Positions 16,302 through 24,105 of a DNA stretch of 64,000 nt are shown piece after piece. Position numbers and translations under genes: made by a program. The notes under the pieces are model-generated. The model made no database searches and had not been told where the DNA came from. It saw only the letters and a list, made by a program, of their open reading frames with translations. Source of the DNA: Longimicrobiales bacterium (GTDB taxonomy: Bacteria > Gemmatimonadota > Gemmatimonadetes > Longimicrobiales > RSA9); assembly GCA_035461765.1 (NCBI GenBank), contig DATHUY010000039.1, positions 16,907 through 80,906 on the forward strand, read 5' to 3'. Position 1 is the first letter of the stretch; every line of letters begins with the position of its first letter.

Positions 16302-17246
16302 CTATGGTGGGAGCTGCTGACTGGACGTGTGCCGCCAGCCTACCGCCCGGATGATGGCCTCCTCCAGCGCAAGCTGGGCCGCCGCGCCGATCGACAGCAG
16401 TTCCGCGGGCGTCACGTCCTCCGCAGCCGCCGATGTCGACAGCGCGAATACCACGTCGCCGTCGAAGATCGTGTTCGCCGGCGCAATCCGCCGCACGATC
16501 GCGGACGAGCCCATTCTCGCGACCGCCTGGAGCGCCGTGCGCGAGAGTGGTGCATCGGTCGCAATCGCGCACAGTGTGGTATTGGACATGAGTGGCTGCG
16601 GTGCACCGGGCGCTGTGCCAGCCGACCTCATGCTGTCGATCGGCGAGCCGTCGTCTGCACGCGCGCCGGCCATGATGGTTCCCTCGTGGCCGAGCACATC
16701 GCCGAACGCATTCACGACGGCCAGAGCGCCCACCATGTAATCGCCGTGTGCGACGGCGAACGTGCCCACACCACCGGGATCGGCATGCGCCGGTCCGCGC
16801 AGCTTACCCACGGTCGCGCCGGTACCGGCGCCGACGCGCCCCTCCGTGAGAGGGCTGCTGCCGGCAGCGGCGCACGCGGCGCGGCCGAGCGCCGCGTCCG
16901 GATGGCGCTGCTCCGGTCGCTGAATATCGAAGATGACCGCCGCGGGCACGATCGGGATGCGCGCAGAGCCGACATCGAATCCGCGGCCCTGCTCGCGCAG
17001 CCACTGCACGACGCCGTCCGCCGCGGCGAGCCCGAGCGCCGAGCCGCCCGTCAGCAGGATCGCATCGATCTGCGGCACGAGATGCTGCGGGGACAGCGTC
17101 TCCATTTCACGCGTGCCGGTGGCCAGCCCGCGGATGTCCACGGCGCCGCGGAACGGTCCGATGAGCACGGTGCAACCCGTCGCATCATCTGCAAGCGACG
17201 CGTGACCTGCCGCGATGCCGGGCACCGCCGTGATGGTGAGGTTCAT
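16302..17246 (-). CDS. P1/S58-family (DmpA-like) peptidase
   Basis: 314 residues. The family pattern is clear: ILLTGGSALGLAAADGVVQWL near residue 70, GRVGAGTGATVGKLRG near 145 and HGDYMVGALAVVNAFGDV, followed by SNTTLCAIATDAPLSRTALQAVARM. Members are N-terminal-nucleophile-type aminopeptidases/amidases (DmpA, BapA) that self-cleave. The ATG at 17246 has a G-rich site and lies 20 nt after the upstream TonB receptor stop, so the two are probably one transcript. There is no signal peptide. A fragment of a near-identical C-terminus is preserved in the scar at 12732-12777. Confidence 0.9.
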   Translation of the reverse strand: MNLTITAVPGIAAGHASLADDATGCTVLIGPFRGAVDIRGLATGTREMETLSPQHLVPQIDAILLTGGSALGLAAADGVVQWLREQGRGFDVGSARIPIVPAAVIFDIQRPEQRHPDAALGRAACAAAGSSPLTEGRVGAGTGATVGKLRGPAHADPGGVGTFAVAHGDYMVGALAVVNAFGDVLGHEGTIMAGARADDGSPIDSMRSAGTAPGAPQPLMSNTTLCAIATDAPLSRTALQAVARMGSSAIVRRIAPANTIFDGDVVFALSTSAAAEDVTPAELLSIGAAAQLALEEAIIRAVGWRHTSSQQLPP

Positions 17247-17266
17247 CCCCCGCCCTGAGCGCGCGT

Positions 17267-19324
17267 TCAACGAATGCGGACCTGAAGTCTGAAGGTGCGC
17301 CCCGGCTGCGGCAGGCCGCATTGATCGTAGATGGCATCATCCGTGACGTTGTCGACCGCAGCGGTCACGTCGAGCCGCGACAGCAGTCCGCCGGTCCGGA
17401 GGCGCAACGGGCGCGTCGCGTCGATGTCGAACCGACGGCTCGCAGCCAGCCGCAGCTCGTCCGGCGCGTTCGGGTTCGCGCAGTACTGTGCACCGACATA
17501 GCGAGCGGTCGCGCCGGCCCGCACTTCCAGCGGCAGATCCGTCCGCATGCTCAGTCCCGCGAGCACGTCCGGCTGATATTCCGGCTGGCCGTCGATCTCG
17601 CCTCCGTCGTCGAACAGACGGACACGCTGTAACGTGAGGTCGCCTTCGAGCGCGACGGGCCCGAACCGTGACGTCGCAACCAGCTCGATGCCCGCAGAGC
17701 GGGCCTCGCCGCGGTTGATCCGCTGGAACCGACGGTCTTCGAGCGTGACCCGCTCGATCGCATCCCGCAGACTCCGATAGAACGCAACCAGCTGCACCTC
17801 GCTGGCTCCAATGCGCCGGGTCGCACCGGCCTCGGCCGCGACGAGACGCTCCGGTCGCAGCTCCGCATTCGGCACGAAGCGGCCGAGCGCGCCCGAATAC
17901 AGCTCGCGCAGCGCGGGAAAGCGCGCGCGGCGGCTCACGCCGGCGTGGAGCAGCAGCGTGCCGTCGGCGACGGCAGTCGTCGCACCGACGCGGCCGCCCC
18001 ACTCCGTCAGGCTGCCGAGCGCGGGCTTGTCGCCGGATTCCGGCGTGTCCGCTCCGTCGATCACCGCGCCGACGCTCAGCCGGAGCGGTGTCAGGCCGCC
18101 GCCGACATCGATCGACCAGCCCGTCTCCGCACCGAGCGACCAGATCCGCTGCCGGTAGCTGTACGCGTCGGTGCTCGACAGCACCTCGTCGTGGCGGATG
18201 TCCGCGTACGTGAATGCACCGCTCAGATCGCCGTGCTCGCCGAGCGTGTGATCGCCCAGCAGCCGGAGTGTGAGCGTCAGGTCATCACCCTTCTCCGTAT
18301 CGACCGGATCATCGAATGCGCCTGATCCGTACGCGACGATCTCCGTGCGACCGGCATCGACACCGACGCTCACCTCCAGGTCACCGCGTCCGCCAAACGG
18401 CGTGTCATGATGGCCCGTGCCGCCGGAAAGCACTGCGACGGTCCGTGAGACGTGCGGGTAGCGCCAGTATCGCGGCGAATCGGTGTGCAGCTCGGCGGGA
18501 ATCCCTCTCCGGGCGACGAACGACGACGCAGCAAGCGTCCCCCATGCATCGTTGTCGCTCAGATAGCGCAGCGCGACGAACCCGTCGCGGTGCAGGAGGT
18601 CCGTGTTGGCAAGCAGATCGTCGGGGCCGGTCGGCTGGTCGATGTTACGCGGCAGAGCGTAGCCCGGACGATCGCGGTATCCGCCGCCCGCGCGAACCGC
18701 GAAGGTACCGCCATCGAGTCGCAACGGCTTCGCGTATGCAGCCGCGGCCGAGTATGCACCCGTGCTCTCGATGCCCGCACTCAGCTCTGCCGATTCCGGC
18801 GGCATCCAGCGGCCGGGGTGATGACCGACGCCCACTTCGAGCACGCCGCCGAGCACGTTCGGTCCGTGCAGCACGGACGGCAGCCCGCGCACGAGAGTGA
18901 GCGATGTCGCAGCGGTCGCAGGCAGCACGGAAAGGTCAGCGCGCGCATCCCACCCCAGGTTCAGCGGCACACCATCCAGCAGCACTGCCACCTGGCGCGC
19001 ATCGGAGCCCGAGCCGCGCAGCGAGATCTGCGCTTCACCGCGCGAGTTCGTCCGAACCTGCACGAGCGGGATCTCGCGCAGCACCTGCTCCAGTGTCGGC
19101 GCCGGCCGCAGGTCCATGGAATCGAGCTGCACCTCGAGCGCACTCGCGCCGCCCGGAGTCGTGATCGCACGGGCGGCCTGCACCGGAATGCCCGCGACGC
19201 GAATCGCCCGCGTGCGCAGACTGTCAGCGCGCGCCTGCGCCGTGTCCGGCCGCACCTGAGCGGTTCCGGCCGCGGCGGACGCAGCGCTCCACAGCGCGCA
19301 GATTGCAGCAATTCTCAGCCTCAT
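17267..19324 (-). CDS. TonB-dependent receptor
   Basis: 685 residues: signal peptide, TonB plug (EQVLREIPLVQVRT, ISLRGSGSDARQVAVLLDGVPL, LTLVRGLPSVLHGPNVLGGVLEV) and an outer-membrane barrel ending in PGRTFRLQVRIR. There is no carboxypeptidase-like N-terminal domain, unlike the receptor at 13533. ATG at 19324 gives a regular signal peptide, with AGGA about 9 nt upstream. The gene is divergent from the aminotransferase at 19382 and upstream of the S58 peptidase. The ligand is not evident; a peptide or siderophore-like compound is possible given the neighbouring peptidase. Confidence 0.9.
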   Translation of the reverse strand: MRLRIAAICALWSAASAAAGTAQVRPDTAQARADSLRTRAIRVAGIPVQAARAITTPGGASALEVQLDSMDLRPAPTLEQVLREIPLVQVRTNSRGEAQISLRGSGSDARQVAVLLDGVPLNLGWDARADLSVLPATAATSLTLVRGLPSVLHGPNVLGGVLEVGVGHHPGRWMPPESAELSAGIESTGAYSAAAAYAKPLRLDGGTFAVRAGGGYRDRPGYALPRNIDQPTGPDDLLANTDLLHRDGFVALRYLSDNDAWGTLAASSFVARRGIPAELHTDSPRYWRYPHVSRTVAVLSGGTGHHDTPFGGRGDLEVSVGVDAGRTEIVAYGSGAFDDPVDTEKGDDLTLTLRLLGDHTLGEHGDLSGAFTYADIRHDEVLSSTDAYSYRQRIWSLGAETGWSIDVGGGLTPLRLSVGAVIDGADTPESGDKPALGSLTEWGGRVGATTAVADGTLLLHAGVSRRARFPALRELYSGALGRFVPNAELRPERLVAAEAGATRRIGASEVQLVAFYRSLRDAIERVTLEDRRFQRINRGEARSAGIELVATSRFGPVALEGDLTLQRVRLFDDGGEIDGQPEYQPDVLAGLSMRTDLPLEVRAGATARYVGAQYCANPNAPDELRLAASRRFDIDATRPLRLRTGGLLSRLDVTAAVDNVTDDAIYDQCGLPQPGRTFRLQVRIR

Positions 19325-19381
19325 GTATATATCCTGACCCACCCGCACTGGCCCGTCAACTCTCCGGATCCGGGAGCGAAC

Positions 19382-20710
19382 ATGGTATCCCGCCGTCATT
19401 TCCTGCACTCCGTATCCGGTGCCGTCGGCGCCGGCGTGTTCGCGCGGTCGGCCGCCGCGGCGGCCCTGCCCGCAGCGCTCCGCGATGACTGGCAGCGCGG
19501 CGTCTTCGATGCAGCCGCCCACGTCAACGGCCGCGCACCGGAGGCCATCGCGGAGGATGAGGATTTCTGGCGGGAGATCCGTCACGCATTCACGATCGAT
19601 CGCACGCTCATCAATCTGAACAACGGCGGGGTGAGTCCGTCGCCGCGCGTGGTGCAGGAAGCGATGGCGCGCTACCTGTCGTTCTCGAACGAAGCACCGG
19701 TGTACACCATGTGGCAGGTGCTCGAGCCGCAGATCGAGAGCGTGCGCCGGCAGCTCGCCCGCTCCTTCGGCTGTGATCCCGAGGAGATGGCGATCACGCG
19801 CAACGCTTCGGAAGCACTCGAGATCTGCCAGCTCGGCATCGACATGGAGCCGGGCGACGAGGTGCTGACGACGAATCAGGACTACGGCCGCATGCTCACC
19901 ACGTGGGATCAGCGCGCGCGCCGCGAAGGCATCGTCGTGAAGAAGGTGTCCTTTCCCGTCCCGCCGCCGGATCCGCAGCACCTGGTCGACGTGTTCGCGC
20001 GCGCGATCGGTCCGCGCACACGTGTGCTGCATCTCTGTCACATCACGAACCTGACCGGCCAGATCTTCCCCGTCCGCGACATCATGCGGCTCGCGCGGTC
20101 GCGCGGCATCGAGGTCATCGTCGACGGTGCGCACGCCTATGCGCAGTTCCCCTTCCAGCGCGACGATCTCGAGTGCGACTTCTACGGCACCAGCCTGCAC
20201 AAGTGGCTGCTCGCGCCGCACGGCACGGGGTTCCTGTACGTGCGCCGCGAGAAGATCGAGCGTATATGGCCGCTCATGGCCGCACCGCCCGCGATGGACG
20301 GCAACATCCGCAAGTTCGAGGAGATCGGCACGCATCCCGCCGCCAACCACAACGCGATCGCGGAGGCGCTCTCCTTCCACGAAGGCATTGGTGCCGAACG
20401 GAAGGCCGCGCGCCTGCGCTTCCTGCGCGAGCGCTGGATGACACGGCTCGATGGCGAGTCGCGCGTGCGTATCTTCACGTCGCGCGACCCGGCGCAGTCG
20501 TGCGCCATCGGGACCGTAGGCATCGAAGGGATCGAGCCGGCCGCGATCGTCGACCACCTGTGGAAGAGCCGCCGCATCATCGTAACGCCCATCGTGCACG
20601 AGGAGTACCGCGGCGTGCGTGTCACGCCGAACGTCTACACGACGCTCGAGGAGGTCGACACGTTCGCGCAGGCCATGGAGGAGCTCGTACGGAGCGGTCT
20701 GCCGGTCTGA
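19382..20710 (+). CDS. Exported class V aminotransferase (isopenicillin-N-epimerase-like)
   Basis: 442 residues with a twin-arginine-type N-terminus (SRRHFLHSVSGAVGAG). The fold-type I PLP enzyme follows: NNGGVSPSPRVV, Asp248 in VDGAHAYAQF and the Schiff-base Lys274 in GTSLHKWLLAPHGTGF. It resembles isopenicillin N epimerase and cysteine desulfurase-like proteins, but the exported form points to an extracytoplasmic amino-acid or amine substrate that I cannot name. The start at 19382 lies only 57 nt from the divergent receptor start, so the promoters must be very close or overlap. No rhodanese or sulfur-carrier gene is near, which argues against a desulfurase role. Confidence 0.9.
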   Translation: MVSRRHFLHSVSGAVGAGVFARSAAAAALPAALRDDWQRGVFDAAAHVNGRAPEAIAEDEDFWREIRHAFTIDRTLINLNNGGVSPSPRVVQEAMARYLSFSNEAPVYTMWQVLEPQIESVRRQLARSFGCDPEEMAITRNASEALEICQLGIDMEPGDEVLTTNQDYGRMLTTWDQRARREGIVVKKVSFPVPPPDPQHLVDVFARAIGPRTRVLHLCHITNLTGQIFPVRDIMRLARSRGIEVIVDGAHAYAQFPFQRDDLECDFYGTSLHKWLLAPHGTGFLYVRREKIERIWPLMAAPPAMDGNIRKFEEIGTHPAANHNAIAEALSFHEGIGAERKAARLRFLRERWMTRLDGESRVRIFTSRDPAQSCAIGTVGIEGIEPAAIVDHLWKSRRIIVTPIVHEEYRGVRVTPNVYTTLEEVDTFAQAMEELVRSGLPV

Positions 20711-20754
20711 GAACGGTCGACGGCGCCGATTCCGCCTGCCATTACGTTGCGGCG

Positions 20755-20910
20755 GACGGAGGCGCGGGGGCGCGGGCGGCGCGGGCGCGGGCGGCGCGGG
20801 GTACGGTGCGGTGCCGGTGTGGTGCCGGTGCGGCGGTGCGGTGCGCGGTGCGGGGTGAGGTGCGCGGTGCAGCGGGGTGCGCGGTGGGGCGCGGTGCGCC
20901 GCCGGGCGCT
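20755..20910. repeat. GC simple-sequence tract
   Basis: Low-complexity sequence of short GCGGGCGC and GGTGCGGTGC units, nearly pure G and C with T. No plausible gene on either strand. It follows the aminotransferase stop and leads into the hairpin series at 20911. Confidence 0.7.
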
Positions 20911-21082
20911 GCGAATCCTCCATTCGGCGCACGCGAACCGCCCCAGTGGAGGATTCGCCACATATGGTACGCTCAACCTTCCAGGCGCCCGCACCGGCAG
21001 CCGCGGTGATGGAAAGTTGAGCGTGCATCGCGCGCTCAATCCTCCATTCACACGAATCGACGTCGCCTGATGGAGGGTTCGC
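20911..21082. repeat. Three consecutive inverted repeats
   Basis: Three hairpin-forming repeats in a row: 20911-20921 with 20948-20958 (GCGAATCCTCC, perfect), 20969-20982 with 21011-21024 (ACGCTCAACCTTCC, one mismatch) and 21038-21047 with 21070-21079 (AATCCTCCAT, one mismatch). The first and third share the AATCCTCCAT core, as in REP/BIME-type elements. They could terminate the aminotransferase transcript. Confidence 0.65.
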
Positions 21083-21083
21083 G

Positions 21084-21240
21084 GCCGCCGCAGGACGGGA
21101 CTCGCCCCTCGGGTCCACACTTCGCCGCCGCAGGGCGGGACTCGCCCCTCGCGGGTCCACACTTCGCCCCCCGCAGGGCGAGACTCGCCCTCTCACGCGG
21201 CCAACCACCGCCCTTCGCAGGGCGAGACTCCACGCCGTCG
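21084..21240. repeat. Degenerate 40-44 bp tandem repeat, four copies
   Basis: Four imperfect copies of a unit containing GCCGCCGCAGGGCGGGACTC and, in the first two, GGTCCACACTTC. Copies begin near 21084, 21124, 21166 and 21210. Noncoding by eye; it lies about 140 nt upstream of the His-rich repeat protein. Together with 20711-21083 this is a 670-base stretch without a gene. Confidence 0.6.
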
Positions 21241-21382
21241 CCCCGGCGCCACAGCGGCAGGCACGCCGGCGCCGCCAGGCCTCGGCCGGATCAACCACAG
21301 CGGCCGCGGGGTTATATTCCGGGATGTCCGCCACTCGATGAGCGCGGCGGTGACGGCACACACGAGATCTCACGGGAGTGAC

Positions 21383-22489
21383 ATGCGACGCCTTTCCACC
21401 ACGGTATTTGCGCTGGTTCTGACGCTTCTGGCTGCCGACGCCGCGAGTGCACAGCAGGGCCACGAGGGCCACGGGATGGGTGCTGCGCACGATTCCGCGA
21501 CCATGGCGCACATGCGGATGCTGCACCAGCTGGTCATGAACCATGAGCGGATCGCGCACACCGTTACGAACCTGTCGGACGGTGTACGCGTCGTCCTGGA
21601 GTCCGATGACAAGGCGGTGGCCAGCCTCATCCATGAGCACGCAGCCGCCATGGAAGCGCTGCTGGACGGCAAAGCTGACGCCGGCGCTGCGATGCACAGT
21701 GAGGCCGTGCGCGCCATTATGAGCGACCGCGCCAGCATTGAAGGCACGATCGAGCACACGGACCGGGGCGTGACTGTCATTCAGAAGTCGAAGAACCCGG
21801 CAACCGCCACCGCGCTCCAGCAGCACGCCGCGGAGCTGAGCAGGCTGCTTGCCGGCGGCATGGAAGCAATGCACGAGATGATGATGAAGGGCGACTCGAC
21901 GCACGGGGGCCACGGCGCAAACGCGGGCGAGGCGGATCACTCTGCGCACGGCGCCCAGGCCGCCTCGGCTGATCATTCCGCGCACGCCGCGCAGGTCGAT
22001 CACTCCGCGCACGCCGCAAAGGCGGATCACGTCGCGCAGTCCGCACAGGCTGATCATTCCGCGCACGCGGCGCACGCCGCGGCCGCGACCGGCGATTCGG
22101 CGTTCGCCGCCCTGCAGGAGCGCGGGCGGGAGGCGATGGGCGTCGATCAGTATACCTCGACGCATCGCTTCGACGCTCTCGACGACGGCGGCCGCATCGA
22201 GCTGCAGCGCGATGTCGATGACCCGGCCGGCGTGACGCAGATCCGCCAACACCTGCAGGCCATTGCCTCGGCGTTCCGGACCGGCGATTTCAGAACGCCG
22301 AAAATGGTGCACATGCAGGAGGTGCCCGGCTCGGACGTGATGGCCGCCCGACGCAATGTCATCACCTACACGTTCAGCGAGCTGCCCCGTGGCGGCGAGC
22401 TCAGGATCACGACGCGTGATCCTGTCGCACTCGAGGCGATCCACGCATTCCTGTCGTTCCAGCGCAGCGATCACCGTACCGCTCACTGA
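21383..22489 (+). CDS. Secreted His-rich protein with DHSAHAAQ-type repeats
   Basis: 368 residues. Signal peptide (STTVFALVLTLLAADAASAQ), a His-rich start (GHEGHGMG), a helical region (about residues 35-165), then a block near residues 180-235 of at least five 9-residue repeats of the form xADHSAHAA, and a C-terminal domain of about 120 residues. DHSxM-type repeats are known from exported copper-resistance proteins; here His stands where Met is usual. Copper or other metal binding outside the cytoplasm is likely but unproven. GGGAG lies 6 nt before the ATG. It stands alone, with a hairpin directly downstream. Confidence 0.85.
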   Translation: MRRLSTTVFALVLTLLAADAASAQQGHEGHGMGAAHDSATMAHMRMLHQLVMNHERIAHTVTNLSDGVRVVLESDDKAVASLIHEHAAAMEALLDGKADAGAAMHSEAVRAIMSDRASIEGTIEHTDRGVTVIQKSKNPATATALQQHAAELSRLLAGGMEAMHEMMMKGDSTHGGHGANAGEADHSAHGAQAASADHSAHAAQVDHSAHAAKADHVAQSAQADHSAHAAHAAAATGDSAFAALQERGREAMGVDQYTSTHRFDALDDGGRIELQRDVDDPAGVTQIRQHLQAIASAFRTGDFRTPKMVHMQEVPGSDVMAARRNVITYTFSELPRGGELRITTRDPVALEAIHAFLSFQRSDHRTAH

Positions 22490-22500
22490 TTGATTCAGAA

Positions 22501-22535
22501 CAGGCCCGGCAGCGGTTTCCGCTCTCCCGGGCCTG
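22501..22535 (+). terminator. Hairpin terminator after the His-rich protein
   Basis: Perfect 9-bp stem CAGGCCCGG (22501-22509) with 22527-22535, 17-nt loop, 11 nt after the stop codon. No T-run follows. Confidence 0.6.
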
Positions 22536-22640
22536 TATGCGTGCACGGCGGTTCCTTATCGACGCGCAGCCCCCTCGATGGCGCCCGGTTCGCGGGAGCG
22601 GATCCCCGCCTGCTCCCGCGAAACGCTGTGCCGCATCGTC

Positions 22641-23060
22641 TCAGACCGAGGCGTCGACGCGTCGCACGTGCGCGGCCGATGCCGACCCGGCGCGCAGCCT
22701 GCCGCCGAACAGCACCGCCGGCACCAGCAGCAGCAGAAACACCAGGTGGTACCATACCGGCGTCAGACTCCACGACATCGCCTCGAACATGATGCCCAGC
22801 AGCAGCTGCACGCCCGCCAGCACGCGCACCGCACGCATGCTGTCCCCCACCGCTGCCGTCGTGTAGCCAGCCAGCACCGAGAGCACCACGCTGTAGACGA
22901 TGAGGCCCGACAGCACGCCCGCGCGCGTCACGGGCTGTCCCGCCACCACCGCCTCGGGGAACAGCACCGCCGCCACCTGTCCGCCGGCGATCCACAGCAC
23001 CGCCCACAGCACCGCACCCGCCAGGACCGCCATTGCGGTCCGCCCCGCCGCTCCTGCCAT
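22641..23060 (-). CDS. Small four-helix integral membrane protein of unknown function
   Basis: 139 residues with four hydrophobic helices (AVLAGAVLWAVLWIAGG; GVLSGLIVYSVVLSVLAGY; VLAGVQLLLGIMFEAM; YHLVFLLLLVPAVLFGG). No known motif. It is divergent from the ArsR regulator at 23123, and the operator there may control both directions. The 62-nt intergenic distance and the regulator pairing suggest a conditional function, but no substrate can be named. Confidence 0.75.
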   Translation of the reverse strand: MAGAAGRTAMAVLAGAVLWAVLWIAGGQVAAVLFPEAVVAGQPVTRAGVLSGLIVYSVVLSVLAGYTTAAVGDSMRAVRVLAGVQLLLGIMFEAMSWSLTPVWYHLVFLLLLVPAVLFGGRLRAGSASAAHVRRVDASV

Positions 23061-23087
23061 GCCGCCTCCGTGAAATTGGGAAGGGTA

Positions 23088-23122
23088 TTGCGTCCGCCAA
23101 TATGTGATAATAATATCACATT
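23088..23122 (+). promoter_or_regulatory. ArsR promoter with palindromic operator, apparently leaderless
   Basis: TTGCGT (23088-23093), 17-nt spacer, TAATAT (23111-23116). A perfect palindrome TGTGATA-ATAA-TATCACA (23103-23120, one further matching pair outside) covers the -10. The A of the ArsR ATG at 23123 is 7 nt after the -10, so transcription should start at or next to the start codon; there is no Shine-Dalgarno. The palindrome is the expected autoregulatory site. Confidence 0.7.
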
Positions 23123-23464
23123 ATGCAAGACGATGAGCTGGACCCGGTCTGGCGCGCGCTCGCCAGTGCCACGCGACGTCGCATCCTGGACGCGCTACGC
23201 GATGGGCCGGCGACGACGGGAGCACTGGCAGAGCTGTTCCCCGAGCTGAGCCGGTACGCGGTCATGCAGCACCTGGGCGTGCTGACGGACGCGGATCTGG
23301 TAGTGGCTCGTCGTGTGGGTCGGGAGCGTTTCAACTATCTGAACCCGGTGCCCGTGCAGCGGATCTACGATCGCTGGGTCGTGCGATACATGCAGCCGTG
23401 GACGGAGGCTCTGGTGAGTCTGCGCGAGCAGCTGGAAACGGAACAGAGGGAGGGACACGGATGA
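23123..23464 (+). CDS. ArsR-family transcriptional regulator
   Basis: 113 residues with a winged helix-turn-helix (LASATRRRILDALRDGPATT, then ELSRYAVMQHLGVLTDADLV). There is no metal-site CxC motif, and the length fits the ArsR subgroup that pairs with SRPBCC/AHSA1 proteins. The next gene is exactly such a protein, with an ATGA overlap. It probably represses its own operon through the palindrome over its -10 box, and perhaps the divergent membrane protein at 22641. Confidence 0.92.
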   Translation: MQDDELDPVWRALASATRRRILDALRDGPATTGALAELFPELSRYAVMQHLGVLTDADLVVARRVGRERFNYLNPVPVQRIYDRWVVRYMQPWTEALVSLREQLETEQREGHG

Positions 23465-23991
23465 GCGAGCCAGGGCCGCTGCCGGACCAGGTGGCGTCGA
23501 TACACATCGGCGTGCCGGTGGAGCGCGTGTGGGAGGAGATCACCAGGACCGGTCGCGTGCAGCGCGCGCTGTACAACACGGTGCTGGATGCCGAACTGCG
23601 GCCGGGCGCGCGGCTGCGCTATTACAGTCCGAACCGGAAGCGGGTGTTCATCGTGGGCGAGGTGGTGGAGGTGGATCCGCCGCGGAAGCTGTCGCACACG
23701 TACTGGTTCACGATGTGGAAGGGTGGTGGCCCGACGCTGGTGACGTGGGAGCTGCACGAGGAATCGGGCGGCTGCCGCGTGACGGTGACGCATTCCGGCT
23801 GGACGTCTGCGCACGAGGCGGCGGAGAAGACGGGAGCGGGCTGGCGGGAGATCCTCGCGCTGCTGAAGCAGGATCTGGAGACGGGCACGATCCCGCTGAA
23901 GACACGCGCGATGTACGCAGTGATGAACGCGTTCCTGTTTGCCATGCCGAAGACGACGGCGAAGGAGTACGCGGACGAGCAGGGGTGGTGA
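23461..23991 (+). CDS. SRPBCC (AHSA1-like) domain protein
   Basis: 176 residues of the START/Bet v1 helix-grip type: IHIGVPVERVWEEITRTGRVQRAL at the start, YYSPNRKRVFIVGEVVEVDPPRKLSHTYW-type strands (the usual AHSA1 core) and a C-terminal long helix. It is coupled to the ArsR gene by an ATGA overlap. Such pairs are common, and the SRPBCC protein may bind a hydrophobic ligand; its ligand and role are not known. Confidence 0.9.
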   Translation: MSEPGPLPDQVASIHIGVPVERVWEEITRTGRVQRALYNTVLDAELRPGARLRYYSPNRKRVFIVGEVVEVDPPRKLSHTYWFTMWKGGGPTLVTWELHEESGGCRVTVTHSGWTSAHEAAEKTGAGWREILALLKQDLETGTIPLKTRAMYAVMNAFLFAMPKTTAKEYADEQGW

Positions 23992-24035
23992 CGGTCCCGG
24001 CCTTGTGAACACCAGCGTGCCGTCCCACTTTCCGG

Positions 24036-24068
24036 TCCGGCAGCCGCGCCGAACGAGCGGCTGCCGGA
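24036..24068 (+). terminator. 12-bp hairpin after the ArsR-SRPBCC operon
   Basis: Perfect stem TCCGGCAGCCGC (24036-24047) with 24057-24068 and a 9-nt loop, 45 nt after the SRPBCC stop. No T-run. Confidence 0.6.
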
Positions 24069-24105
24069 ATCCGCTCATCGCGTTCCCCAATCGACGGACT
24101 CTCCG

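Noticed and set aside
19322..19381. Promoter for the receptor with TTGACG and TATATA
   Set aside because: The spacing between the two boxes is about 22 nt and TATATA ends almost at the ATG, so it is not convincing.
21084..21240. CRISPR array
   Set aside because: The units are contiguous and degenerate, without unique spacers, and there are no cas genes.
19325..22546. N-terminal extension of the TonB receptor frame by more than 1000 codons
   Set aside because: It runs antisense through the aminotransferase, the repeat region and the His-rich protein gene; the receptor signal peptide starts at 19324.
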